From contig JACZKS010000114.1 of assembly GCA_014859895.1 (NCBI GenBank), positions 1-64,000 of the forward strand: a stretch of 64,000 nt of DNA, read 5' to 3'. The notes beneath the pieces are model-generated. The model saw only the letters and a list, made by a program, of their open reading frames with translations. It ran no database searches and was not told the DNA's origin. This stretch comes from Rhodospirillales bacterium (GTDB taxonomy: Bacteria; Pseudomonadota; Alphaproteobacteria; Rhodospirillales; Shumkoniaceae). Positions 50,819-58,993 of this stretch are shown piece by piece. The position numbers were made by a program, and so were the translations under genes. Positions within the stretch are counted from its first letter, which is position 1. Each line of letters begins with the position of its first letter.

Positions 50819-51847
50819 ATGAAACCGCGGATCGGCGTGCTCCTTGGCGACCCCAATGGGGTCGGTCCCGAATTGGCGGCCAAGTTGCTGGCAGCCGACG
50901 ATATCGGTGAGCGCGCCGACGTCATCGTCATCGGAGACGAGGGCGTTCTTCGCGCGGGCGAGGTGGTGGCCGGCTGCCGTGTTCCTGTCCGTGTCATTGA
51001 CGATATTGCCGAAGCCGATTTTTCCGGTCGAGAGTTGCCCTTCCTCAACGTTCCCGGCATTGCGCCCGACGAGGTGACACCGGGAAAGGCCACTGCGGCG
51101 GGCGGCCGCTCCTGCGTCGTCGCGCTACGGGTTGCGTTGGCGCTGGCCAAGCGGGACGTCCTCGACGGCTTCTGCTTCTCGCCGCTCAACAAGTACGCCC
51201 TGAAGCTCGGCGGCTGCCCGGTGGCCGACGAGCACATCTTCTTCGCCCACGAGCTCGGCTTCGACGGCCCCTTCTGCGAACATAACGTTCTGGAAGGGTT
51301 GTGGACCACCCGCGTCACCTCCCACATCGCGCTCAAGGACGTCTGCGCCCTCATCACCCCCGAACGGGTCTTGCGGGCGATACGCCTGGCCCACGACACG
51401 CTGGGTGGCGCCGGTTTCGTCCACCCGCGCATCGCAGTCGCCGCGCTCAATCCGCATGCCGGCGACGGCGGCATGTTCGGACGCGAGGAGATCGACGTCA
51501 TCGCCCCCGCCGTCAGCCAGGCAAAAGTCGCCGGCATCGACGCCCAGGGACCGTTCGCCGCCGACACCGTTTTCGTGAAGGCCCGCGATCGACAATTCGA
51601 TGCCGTGGTCACCATGTATCACGACCAGGGCCAGATCGCGATGAAGCTGATGGGTTTCTCGCTGGGCGTCACGGTCAGCGGGGGCCTGCCCATCCCGATC
51701 ACCACGCCGGCCAGCGGCACCGCCTTCGATATCGTCGGCAAGGGCGTCGCCAATCCGGAAGGGTTGCGCCAAGCGTTCCAGTTGGTCTGCCGGATGGCCG
51801 AGGTCCGCCGCCAACGCGCGGCGTCCCGCCTTGCCGCTGTCGTTTGA
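50819..51847 (+). CDS. PdxA2-type dehydrogenase
   Basis: 342 aa with a GGAGAG site. VLLGDPNGVGPELAAKLL at the N-terminus, metal histidines in TSHIALKDV, LNPHAGDGG and MYHDQGQIAMKLMG (canonical). The family oxidises 4-phospho-hydroxythreonine or, in catabolic clusters, 4-phospho-threonate/erythronate to give DHAP. No DUF1537 kinase is near, so an already phosphorylated or different substrate would be needed. About 30% like the other PdxA in the window; not interchangeable copies. Followed 24 bases later by MmgE/PrpD. Confidence 0.9.
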   Translation: MKPRIGVLLGDPNGVGPELAAKLLAADDIGERADVIVIGDEGVLRAGEVVAGCRVPVRVIDDIAEADFSGRELPFLNVPGIAPDEVTPGKATAAGGRSCVVALRVALALAKRDVLDGFCFSPLNKYALKLGGCPVADEHIFFAHELGFDGPFCEHNVLEGLWTTRVTSHIALKDVCALITPERVLRAIRLAHDTLGGAGFVHPRIAVAALNPHAGDGGMFGREEIDVIAPAVSQAKVAGIDAQGPFAADTVFVKARDRQFDAVVTMYHDQGQIAMKLMGFSLGVTVSGGLPIPITTPASGTAFDIVGKGVANPEGLRQAFQLVCRMAEVRRQRAASRLAAVV

Positions 51848-51871
51848 TTCTTCACCCTGGACGAGGTCTTG

Positions 51872-53311
51872 ATGTACGAAACGCCGATCAGGAAATTCAC
51901 CCCGGAGATCGACCCCGAGAAAGGCCGCGGCCTGACCGACGAGGTGGTCGGCTTCATCATCGGCACCCAGAGCTCGGACCTGCCGGACGATCTCATCGAG
52001 TTGGGCAAGAAATCCATCCTCGACGGGCTGGGGCTGGCCTTGTCAGGCACCGTCGCCAAAAGCGGCGAACTGATCGCGACGTATCTCTCCTCGATGGCGC
52101 TCAGCGGTCCCGCCTCGGTGCTCGGCACGCGGCTTAAGGTGCCCCCCCGCTTCGCCGCCTTCGCCAACGGCACCGCCATCCACGCCGACGACTACGACGA
52201 CACCCAGCTGGCGGTGGGCAAGGACCGCGTCTATGGCCTACTGACCCATCCCACGGCGCCCTGCCTGCCCGCCGCGCTGGCGGTAGCCGAAGCCGATGGC
52301 TTGTCGGGCGCCGAGTTGATGCTCGCCTATCACATCGGCGTCGAGGTCGAGTGCAAAATCAGTGAAGCCATCTCGCCGCGCCACTACCAGCACGGTTTTC
52401 ATTCGACCGCGACCTGCGGCCCCTTCGCCGCCGCCGCCGCCGCCGCCAAGCTGAAAGGCCTCGACGCCACGGCGACCCGCCGGGCGCTGGCCCTCGCCGG
52501 CAGCCAGTCAGCCGGGCTGCGCGAGAACTTCGGCAGCATGACGAAACCTTTCCATGCCGGCCGTGCCGCCGAAAGCGGCGTCGTCGCCGCCGATTTCGCG
52601 GCCCTGGGCTGGACAACCGCCGATCGCATCCTTGAGGCGCCGCGCGGCTTCTTCCAGGCGCACGGCGGCGGCTTCGACGCCGACGCCATTCAGGGCAAGC
52701 TCGGCAAACCGTGGACCTTCCAGTTCCCCGGCGTGTCGATCAAGCCGCATCCGTCGGGCTCCCTCACCCATCCCGGCATGACCGAGATGGCGCGCCTGAT
52801 GCGTGCCCACGGCATCACCGCCGACAAGGTGCACTCGATCAATGTAGGCACCAACCACAACATGCCGAACGCGCTGATCCATCACCGGCCGACCAACGAA
52901 CTGCAGGCCAAGTTCAGTATGGAATTCTGCATCGCCATCCTGCTGGTCGAAGGCAAGGCGGGCCTTGCCGAATTCACCGACGAGGTGGTCAACCGGCCCG
53001 ACGTCCAGGAGATGATCGAGCGCATCGATTTCGGGGTCCATCCCGAAGCCGAGGCGGCCGGCTATGACAAGATGACGACGATCATCGATATCCGCCTGAC
53101 CGACGGCCGCACGGTGTCGGGCCGCGCCGATTTCGGCAAGGGCAGCCCGGCCGATCCCATGTCCTACGACGAAGAGGCCGAGAAGTTCAGCCAGTGCGCG
53201 GCCTTCGCCGGGTGGCCGGGGAAGTCGGCCAAGGAAGTCGTCGAAACGGTCCGCCACCTCGAACGTCTCGATAACGTCCGGCGGCTGACATCTCTTATCA
53301 CGCGAGATTAA
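51872..53311 (+). CDS. MmgE/PrpD-family protein
   Basis: 479 aa from the ATG at 51872. Hallmarks: FANGTAIHADDYDDTQ, LLTHPTAPCLPAALAVAEAD, ARRALALAGSQSAGLRENFGSMTKPFHAG and FPGVSIKPHPSGSLTHPGMTE. The family includes 2-methylcitrate dehydratase, cis-aconitate decarboxylase and citrate-like dehydratases. It probably dehydrates or decarboxylates a polycarboxylate in the pathway that follows PdxA2. The C-terminus fits a full-length protein. Confidence 0.9.
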   Translation: MYETPIRKFTPEIDPEKGRGLTDEVVGFIIGTQSSDLPDDLIELGKKSILDGLGLALSGTVAKSGELIATYLSSMALSGPASVLGTRLKVPPRFAAFANGTAIHADDYDDTQLAVGKDRVYGLLTHPTAPCLPAALAVAEADGLSGAELMLAYHIGVEVECKISEAISPRHYQHGFHSTATCGPFAAAAAAAKLKGLDATATRRALALAGSQSAGLRENFGSMTKPFHAGRAAESGVVAADFAALGWTTADRILEAPRGFFQAHGGGFDADAIQGKLGKPWTFQFPGVSIKPHPSGSLTHPGMTEMARLMRAHGITADKVHSINVGTNHNMPNALIHHRPTNELQAKFSMEFCIAILLVEGKAGLAEFTDEVVNRPDVQEMIERIDFGVHPEAEAAGYDKMTTIIDIRLTDGRTVSGRADFGKGSPADPMSYDEEAEKFSQCAAFAGWPGKSAKEVVETVRHLERLDNVRRLTSLITRD

Positions 53312-53436
53312 TATATAAACGTAATTGATTGAAAAAAAATAAACTATTGGAAACGGTTCCGGGAAAGTCCGGCTCATTGCAAAAGCGTGCCGGGGGCGCG
53401 CGCGTTCACCGATCCAGACACCACGGAGCATTTCTT

Positions 53437-54588
53437 ATGCAGATTAAAAAGATAACGGCCAGCGTCCATCAGTTCCCGATCTACCTGCCGATGATCGACA
53501 AGCCGCTCGAACATCGCGTTCTTGTCTTCTGCGAGGTCGAGACCGACGACGGGCTCAAGGGCTGCGGCGTCACCGGCGCCTTCCTGCCCTGGGCCACCAT
53601 CGCCGCCATCGAGCAAGAGATCTTTCCGGTGATCAAGGACATGGACCCGCGCGACACCGAGGCGGTCCACCACGCCGTGTGGTGGAAGGTCAATCCCCGC
53701 GCCTACACCGGCGTCGTCTCCAACGCGCTTTCGGCCATCGATATCGCGTGCTGGGATATCCATGGCAAGGCCACCGGGCGCACGGTGGCGCAGCTATTGG
53801 GCGGCTATCGGGACTGGGCCGGCACCTACATTACCTTCGGCTATCCCTTCTTTTCCATCGACCAGCTCGTCGAGTACGCCAAGAAGTTCGTGTCCGAGGG
53901 GCATACCCGCCTCAAGATGGTGGTCGCCAACGACAAGGGCGGCTGGCGCGAGGACGCCCGGCGGGTCCGCGCCGTGCGAGAAGCCGTCGGTCCCGACGTC
54001 GATCTGATGATCGACGCCAACTACCGCTTCCCGCCGAACGAAGCCCTCATGCTGTGCCGGGCCATCGAGGACTGCGACCTGACATGGTTCGAAGAGCCGC
54101 TGCATCAGAACGACGCCCGGGCGCTCGCCGATTTGAGGCGGCGTACCAACGTGCCGATCGCCTGCGGCCAGATGGAGGGGCATCGCTGGCGCCTGCGCGA
54201 ACTGATCGAACATCACGCGGTGGACATCCTGCAGCCCAACTGCTGCTACAACGGCGGTTATACCGAAACCGTGAAGGCTGCCCACATGGCCCAGGCCTAC
54301 AACCTGCGGATCGCCAATGGCGCCGGCTGGCCGATCTTCAACATGCACACCATGGCCGGCCTGATGAACGGCTGGCTGGTCGAATTCCACTGGGGCATGT
54401 GGCAGGCCGGCCAAAAGTTCTTCAAAGGCGCGCCGGGTCCCGAAAAGGGCAAGGTCAAGATCCCCGATGCCCCGGGCCTCGGCTTCACGCCGGAATATGA
54501 CGCCTTGGCCGAATGCCGGGTCAAGGAGCCGACCGGCCTGAAGGCCGCCGGCATGCAGACCAATGAGGGCGGGATCGTCAAGGTCTAG
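53437..54588 (+). CDS. mandelate racemase/muconate lactonizing-family dehydratase
   Basis: 383 aa from the ATG at 53437 (GGAG site). Enolase-superfamily fold: N-terminal cap, then barrel motifs HTRLKMVV (catalytic Lys region), LMIDANYRFPPNEA (first metal Asp), LTWFEEPLHQND (second metal Glu) and ACGQMEGHRWRLREL (third). Members dehydrate aldonic or aldaric acids such as galactarate and glucarate to 2-keto-3-deoxy acids, or racemise. Followed by a terminator, so it ends the pdxA2-mmgE operon. The substrate is not readable. Confidence 0.9.
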   Translation: MQIKKITASVHQFPIYLPMIDKPLEHRVLVFCEVETDDGLKGCGVTGAFLPWATIAAIEQEIFPVIKDMDPRDTEAVHHAVWWKVNPRAYTGVVSNALSAIDIACWDIHGKATGRTVAQLLGGYRDWAGTYITFGYPFFSIDQLVEYAKKFVSEGHTRLKMVVANDKGGWREDARRVRAVREAVGPDVDLMIDANYRFPPNEALMLCRAIEDCDLTWFEEPLHQNDARALADLRRRTNVPIACGQMEGHRWRLRELIEHHAVDILQPNCCYNGGYTETVKAAHMAQAYNLRIANGAGWPIFNMHTMAGLMNGWLVEFHWGMWQAGQKFFKGAPGPEKGKVKIPDAPGLGFTPEYDALAECRVKEPTGLKAAGMQTNEGGIVKV

Positions 54589-54613
54589 CGTCAGGTCGCA
54601 TTCCGAACGACGG

Positions 54614-54641
54614 GCCCCCGGTGCAAACCGGGGGCTTATTT
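54614..54641 (+). terminator. rho-independent terminator
   Basis: GCCCCCGGT (54614-54622), TGCA-A loop, ACCGGGGGC (54627-54635), then TTATTTTTT. Ends the pdxA2-mmgE-dehydratase unit. Confidence 0.95.
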
Positions 54642-54735
54642 TTTCCCTTCAACCGAATGGCCCCCAGAATACCGACAGCATTTCGCCACAATCCGTCGTT
54701 ATGTGCCGCCAGTTCCGAAAGTGCAAAGAGATGCT

Positions 54736-55809
54736 ATGATGGCGGGAATGACAGATTGGCGGGGAAACAGGGTGGATAAGACAAGCGGGCCGGGAACGTG
54801 CTCAAGATCGGCAGGGGCCGCCCTCATCGCGGGTGCCGCGATCCTGGCCATCCTCCCCGCCCCGGTCGCCGCCGACGAGCCAGCCGGCCAGCCGGACGCC
54901 GTAACCCTTCAGGTGGAAAATGACCTGTTCGGCAGCGGGTCCGACAGTCATTACACGCAGGGCATGCGCATTTCGTGGCTCCCCTCGCCCAAGACGGTGC
55001 CCGATTGGATGCGCGAGGCCGCCCTTCTGGTTCCTGGCATCGACACCAAGGACCACCTGACCTTCGTCTTCGGCTTAGGGCAGAACATGTACACGCCCGA
55101 GGACATCTCGCGTTCCAGCCCCGACCCCACCGATCGCCCTTACGCCGGCTGGCTCTATGCCACCTTCGGCGTTGCTGTCGAGGACGCGCAGCGCAACCTG
55201 CTTCACAACGTCGCTCTCGACCTTGGCGTCGTCGGTCCTCTTTCTCTGGCCGGCCCGACTCAGAAGGTGTGGCACAAGCTGATCGACTCGCCCGAGCCGC
55301 GCGGCTGGAGCCACCAGTTGGACAACGAACCCGGCATCATCCTCACCTACGAGGCCCGCATGCGCCAGTCGATCGCCGCCACCGTTAGTGGTTTCGAGCT
55401 CGACGTCACGCCTAAGGCCGGAGTGGCGCTCGGCAATATCTTCACTTACGGCGCGGTCGGCGCCTCGCTTCGCTTTGGCCACAATCTCGACCTCGATTAC
55501 GGGCCGCCCTTCATCCGTCCCAGCCTGCCCGGCGCCGGCTTGGTGAAGCGGCGCGACGAATGGGGTTGGTATGCGTTCGCCGGCGTCGAGGGGCGGGCCG
55601 TTGCCCGCAACATCTTCCTCGACGGCAACACCTTCTCCGACAGCCCAAGCGTCGACAGCCTTCCCTTCATCGGCGACCTTCAGTTCGGCATCGTGGCCAC
55701 CTACAACCGGGTGCGCATTTCCTTCACCCAGATCTTTCGGACGAAAGAATTCGAAACTCAGCGGGAAGGCGACCATTACGGCTCTCTGGCCTTTACCTAC
55801 CTGTTCTGA
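54736..55809 (+). CDS. LpxR-like lipid A deacylase family outer membrane protein
   Basis: About 357 aa; the exact start is uncertain (ATG at 54736, 54739 or 54748). Signal peptide to about residue 45 (PAPVAADE). The mature protein opens VTLQVENDLFGSGSDSHYTQGMRISWL, the signature of DUF2219/LpxR proteins, which remove an acyl chain from lipid A in the outer membrane. Amphipathic beta-strands throughout and a terminal aromatic YLF fit a beta-barrel. It sits alone between terminator and GntR gene, an odd place for lipid A modification. Confidence 0.8.
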   Translation: MMAGMTDWRGNRVDKTSGPGTCSRSAGAALIAGAAILAILPAPVAADEPAGQPDAVTLQVENDLFGSGSDSHYTQGMRISWLPSPKTVPDWMREAALLVPGIDTKDHLTFVFGLGQNMYTPEDISRSSPDPTDRPYAGWLYATFGVAVEDAQRNLLHNVALDLGVVGPLSLAGPTQKVWHKLIDSPEPRGWSHQLDNEPGIILTYEARMRQSIAATVSGFELDVTPKAGVALGNIFTYGAVGASLRFGHNLDLDYGPPFIRPSLPGAGLVKRRDEWGWYAFAGVEGRAVARNIFLDGNTFSDSPSVDSLPFIGDLQFGIVATYNRVRISFTQIFRTKEFETQREGDHYGSLAFTYLF

Positions 55810-55882
55810 TCGCCCTGCAGCCCCCAGCACGCCTCGCGAGTCTGTTGACAACTTCTGGATAATTGTTCAGAGTTTGCCCTAA

Positions 55883-55894
55883 ATTGTTAACAAT
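55883..55894. promoter_or_regulatory. GntR-type operator at the gntR start
   Basis: ATTGTTAACAAT, a perfect 12-base palindrome, 14 bases before the GntR ATG. Related TGTTGACAAC occurs at 55843-55852. The position suggests autorepression. Confidence 0.65.
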
Positions 55895-55908
55895 AATTGT
55901 GGGGCCGC

Positions 55909-56592
55909 ATGACTCTGGAGACGGATGCCGATCCCGTTCTGGAAAGGACGGGGTCACTGACCACCATCGTGCGCGAAAAGATCGAGCGCATGATCCTGAG
56001 CGGCGAGATCGCGGGCGGCGAGCGCCTGAACGAGAATGCGCTGGCCGCCCAGTTGAACGTCAGCCGAGGGCCGTTGCGCGAGGCGACTTGGTCGCTCGAG
56101 CAGGCCGGCCTGGTTCAGATCGTGCGCAATCGTGGCGTCTTCGTGCGCAAGATCAGCCTCGAAGAAGCCCTTCACCTCTATGATGTCCGGTCCGGTCTGG
56201 CCCGCGTTGCCGGCCGCCTAGTGGCCAGCCGGGTCACCGCCGAACAGATCGCTGTCCTCACCGGCCTCTACGAAGCGTTGGAGCGGGCGCGCGAAACCCA
56301 GGATCAGGCGGCCTACAACGAAGGCAACCGGCGGTTCCACACCCGCCTGGTCGAGTATACCGGCAACAATCGGCTGATCAGCTACCACGAAACCACCGAA
56401 AAGGAATTGCGGCTGTTCGTGCGGCGCGGCGTTCTCGGCCCCGCCCGACTGCGCGTCTCCAACCGCGAGCACAAGCAAATCCTGGATTGCATCGCCAAGG
56501 GCGATGATGAAGGGGCGGCGACGGCGTTTGAGCGCCACATCCTCAACGGCAAGCAGCGCATGCTCGAAAGCCTGTCACCTGCCGAAATTTAA
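55909..56592 (+). CDS. GntR-family regulator (FadR/VanR subgroup)
   Basis: 227 aa from the ATG at 55909; an upstream TTG is less likely. Winged helix: IERMILSGEIAGGERLNENA, LNVSRGPLREATWSLEQAG, VRNRGVFVRKI; FCD domain with HLYDVRSGLARVAGRLVASR and NRRFHTRLVEYTGNNRLISY. Very similar to the regulator at 62426-63118 (paralogues). Precedes the aldolase-tctCBA operon by 49 bases and most likely controls it. Confidence 0.92.
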   Translation: MTLETDADPVLERTGSLTTIVREKIERMILSGEIAGGERLNENALAAQLNVSRGPLREATWSLEQAGLVQIVRNRGVFVRKISLEEALHLYDVRSGLARVAGRLVASRVTAEQIAVLTGLYEALERARETQDQAAYNEGNRRFHTRLVEYTGNNRLISYHETTEKELRLFVRRGVLGPARLRVSNREHKQILDCIAKGDDEGAATAFERHILNGKQRMLESLSPAEI

Positions 56593-56641
56593 TCGGGCGG
56601 CCGGGCCGGCCACCAATGTCCATCAAGGAGAAAGCGAAGAG

Positions 56642-57427
56642 ATGGCGATCGTCGAGAACACCATGAAGAAGAAACTGGAAGCCGGGCAGATGGCCATCGC
56701 CTTCAGTGTCGTTCACTGGCGGATGGCCAACGTCGCCGGTATCGCCAAGGAATGCGGCTACGACTGGCTGTTCATCGACATGGAACACAACACCATGGAC
56801 GTCGATGCCGCCGTGCAGATTTCGGTCGCCGCGCTGCCGACCGGCATCACCCCCATCGTCCGCGTTCCGGCGCACGAGCACTTCCACGCCACCCGCGTTC
56901 TCGACGGCGGCGCCCAGGGTGTGGTCGTACCGCACGTCAATTCAGTCGAACAGGCTCGTCGGGTGGTCGAGAACTGCAAGTATCCGCCCATCGGCCATCG
57001 TTCGCTGACGGCGCCGATGCCGCAACTTGGATTCCGCACGATGCCGGTTGCCGACGCCATCGAGGCGTTGAACCGCAGTACGCTGGTGGTGGCGATGCTG
57101 GAAACGCCGCAGGCCGTCGACAACGCCGACGCCATCGCCGCCGTCGAGGGCATCGACGCGCTGCTCATCGGCACCAACGATCTGGCTGCCGAGATGGGAA
57201 TCCCCGGACAGTTCAGCGACGCGCGCATCGAATCCGCCTACGCCGCCATGATCGCCGCCACCCGGAAGCACGGCAAGTTCGCCGGCATGGGCGGGGTCTA
57301 TGAGCACGGGCTGATGGAGAAGTTCATCCGCATGGGCGTACGCCTCCTGCTGGGGGGCGGCGACGTCGCCTTCATGATGGCGGCGGCGCGGACGAGGGCC
57401 GACTTCCTCAAGTCGCTCAAACTGTAA
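56642..57427 (+). CDS. HpcH/HpaI-family class II aldolase
   Basis: 261 aa from the ATG at 56642 (AAGGAG). Family motifs: FIDMEHNTMDVDAAVQISVA, VRVPAHEHFHATRVLDGGAQ, GVVVPHVNSVEQARRVVENC, and VAMLETPQAVDN with the metal Glu, then LLIGTNDLAAEMG. These metal-dependent aldolases cleave 2-keto-3-deoxy or 5-keto-4-deoxy sugar acids to pyruvate and an aldehyde (GarL, RhmA, HpaI). With the reductase downstream, tartronate-semialdehyde-type chemistry is plausible. Confidence 0.92.
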   Translation: MAIVENTMKKKLEAGQMAIAFSVVHWRMANVAGIAKECGYDWLFIDMEHNTMDVDAAVQISVAALPTGITPIVRVPAHEHFHATRVLDGGAQGVVVPHVNSVEQARRVVENCKYPPIGHRSLTAPMPQLGFRTMPVADAIEALNRSTLVVAMLETPQAVDNADAIAAVEGIDALLIGTNDLAAEMGIPGQFSDARIESAYAAMIAATRKHGKFAGMGGVYEHGLMEKFIRMGVRLLLGGGDVAFMMAAARTRADFLKSLKL

Positions 57428-57519
57428 GAGCCCATGAACGGATTACGCATCCCTTGGAACACAAGGGAGGTCAAAAACAAAAACACTAAGAAATCAGGTA
57501 AAAACAGGAGGTATAGAGC

Positions 57520-58476
57520 ATGTCAAAGTTCAAAATCGCTTTGGCCGCAACGACCGTGGCGGCCGCTCTCGTCTTCACTGTCGGGGCGCAAGCCTGGGAA
57601 CCCACCAAACCCATCAAGATCGTCGTCGGGTTCGCGCCCGGCGGCGGTGCCGACCTGGTTGCCCGTAATCTTGTCGCGTCGAGCCAGGAATTCTTCCCCG
57701 TTCCGCTGGTCGTGGTGAACAAGGCCGGCGCCAGCGGAGCCCTGGCGGCCGATTTCGTCAAGAACGAAAAGGCCGACGGGCTCACCCTGCTGGTGGCCGG
57801 CGGCAGCGAAAGCACGGCCGTTCCCAATTTCCAAAAAGTCACCTATTCCCTGGATGACTTCCGCGGGGTCATGCGTTTGATCCGCCAGCGCGTCTTCCTC
57901 ATTTCCAAGGCCGGCAGCGGCATCAACAGCATCGCCGATTTGAAGGCCAAGGCACTGGCCAATCCCGGCAAGCTGTCCTACGGCTCGTCGGGCCAGGGCT
58001 CGATCTACCATGCGGTCATGCTGGTGACCACTAGAGCGCTCGGTATCGAGATGCAGCACGTGCCCTACAAGGGCGGCGCACCGATGATGGCGGCCCTGCT
58101 GGGCGGCCACATCGACATCACCATGGGAGCGCCCGAGGAAACAAGCGCTCAGCTCGATTCGGGCCAGGCGATTCCCATCGCACTGCCCTCGGAAACCCGT
58201 TACGCCGCCTACAAGGACGCGCCGACCCTGATGGAGCTCGGCTACAACGTCTATATCGAGAATCAGAAGGGTCTTTTCGCCCCCGCCGGCACTCCGGACG
58301 AGGTGGTTCAGTACCTGCACGACAATTTCAAGAAAGGCATGGACAGCGCGACATGGAAAGCCATGGCCGGCAAGCTGTCGATGGAGACGGCCTACCTCAA
58401 TGGCGACGACTTCATGGCCGGCGTGAAGTCGATGTCGAAAGCCATCGGCGAAGCCGCGGCAGGCTTGGCAAAATAG
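57520..58476 (+). CDS. tctC: TctC/Bug-family periplasmic binding protein
   Basis: 318 aa with a good AGGAGG site and a Sec signal peptide (about 1-23, ending VGAQA). Mature start WEPTKPIKIVVGFAPGGGAD, then VVVNKAGASGALAADFVK and MQHVPYKGGAPMMAALLGGH. Binds the carboxylate brought in by the TctAB pair encoded immediately downstream. Part of the aldolase operon. Confidence 0.92.
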   Translation: MSKFKIALAATTVAAALVFTVGAQAWEPTKPIKIVVGFAPGGGADLVARNLVASSQEFFPVPLVVVNKAGASGALAADFVKNEKADGLTLLVAGGSESTAVPNFQKVTYSLDDFRGVMRLIRQRVFLISKAGSGINSIADLKAKALANPGKLSYGSSGQGSIYHAVMLVTTRALGIEMQHVPYKGGAPMMAALLGGHIDITMGAPEETSAQLDSGQAIPIALPSETRYAAYKDAPTLMELGYNVYIENQKGLFAPAGTPDEVVQYLHDNFKKGMDSATWKAMAGKLSMETAYLNGDDFMAGVKSMSKAIGEAAAGLAK

Positions 58477-58517
58477 GCCGCGATTGATCTGTCGATAGAA
58501 GGGGATGGGCAAGATTG

Positions 58518-58988
58518 ATGAACACAGATCGCGTTTTCGGAACGGCCGTCTGTATCTTGGCTTTGCTGTTCCTGACCTTGGCCATCCCCACCATTCCGGA
58601 TGACTGGCAGCACACTGCGGGGACCTATTATACGGTGGGTCCCCGCATGTTTCCCTACATCGCCGGAACCCTGTGCCTGTTGCTGGGGCTGGGTGTCATC
58701 CTTCATCCCGAAGGGCACAACAAGCTGTCCGGCCTTCGCATCGGCAAGGCCAGACGGGGCGTCGTGGCATCCCTGGGCCTGACGCTCGGCTATGTGGCGC
58801 TTCTCGAAGTCGCCGGCTTCACCTTGTCGACGATCGCCGCGCTGGTGCTGTTTTTCACTGTGTTCGGCGAGCGCCGATGGTACGTCATCGTACCGATGGC
58901 CGTCGGCGTCGCCGTCATCACCAAGTTCGTTTTCCTGAAATTCTTTCTGCTCGAACTGCCCGCCGGGCTGTTCGACCTGCCGATCTGA
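58518..58988 (+). CDS. tctB: tripartite tricarboxylate transporter, small membrane subunit TctB
   Basis: 156 aa from the ATG at 58518. Four hydrophobic segments: VFGTAVCILALLFLTLAIP, MFPYIAGTLCLLLGLGVIL, VASLGLTLGYVALLEVAGF and TLSTIAALVLFFTVFG. Typical TctB size and topology. Confidence 0.9.
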   Translation: MNTDRVFGTAVCILALLFLTLAIPTIPDDWQHTAGTYYTVGPRMFPYIAGTLCLLLGLGVILHPEGHNKLSGLRIGKARRGVVASLGLTLGYVALLEVAGFTLSTIAALVLFFTVFGERRWYVIVPMAVGVAVITKFVFLKFFLLELPAGLFDLPI

Positions 58989-58993
58989 ATGCC

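Noticed and set aside
50819-51847. Pyridoxine biosynthesis role for the second PdxA
   Set aside because: Catabolic neighbours, GntR-type operator sites and absence of other pdx genes make the PdxA2-type role more likely.
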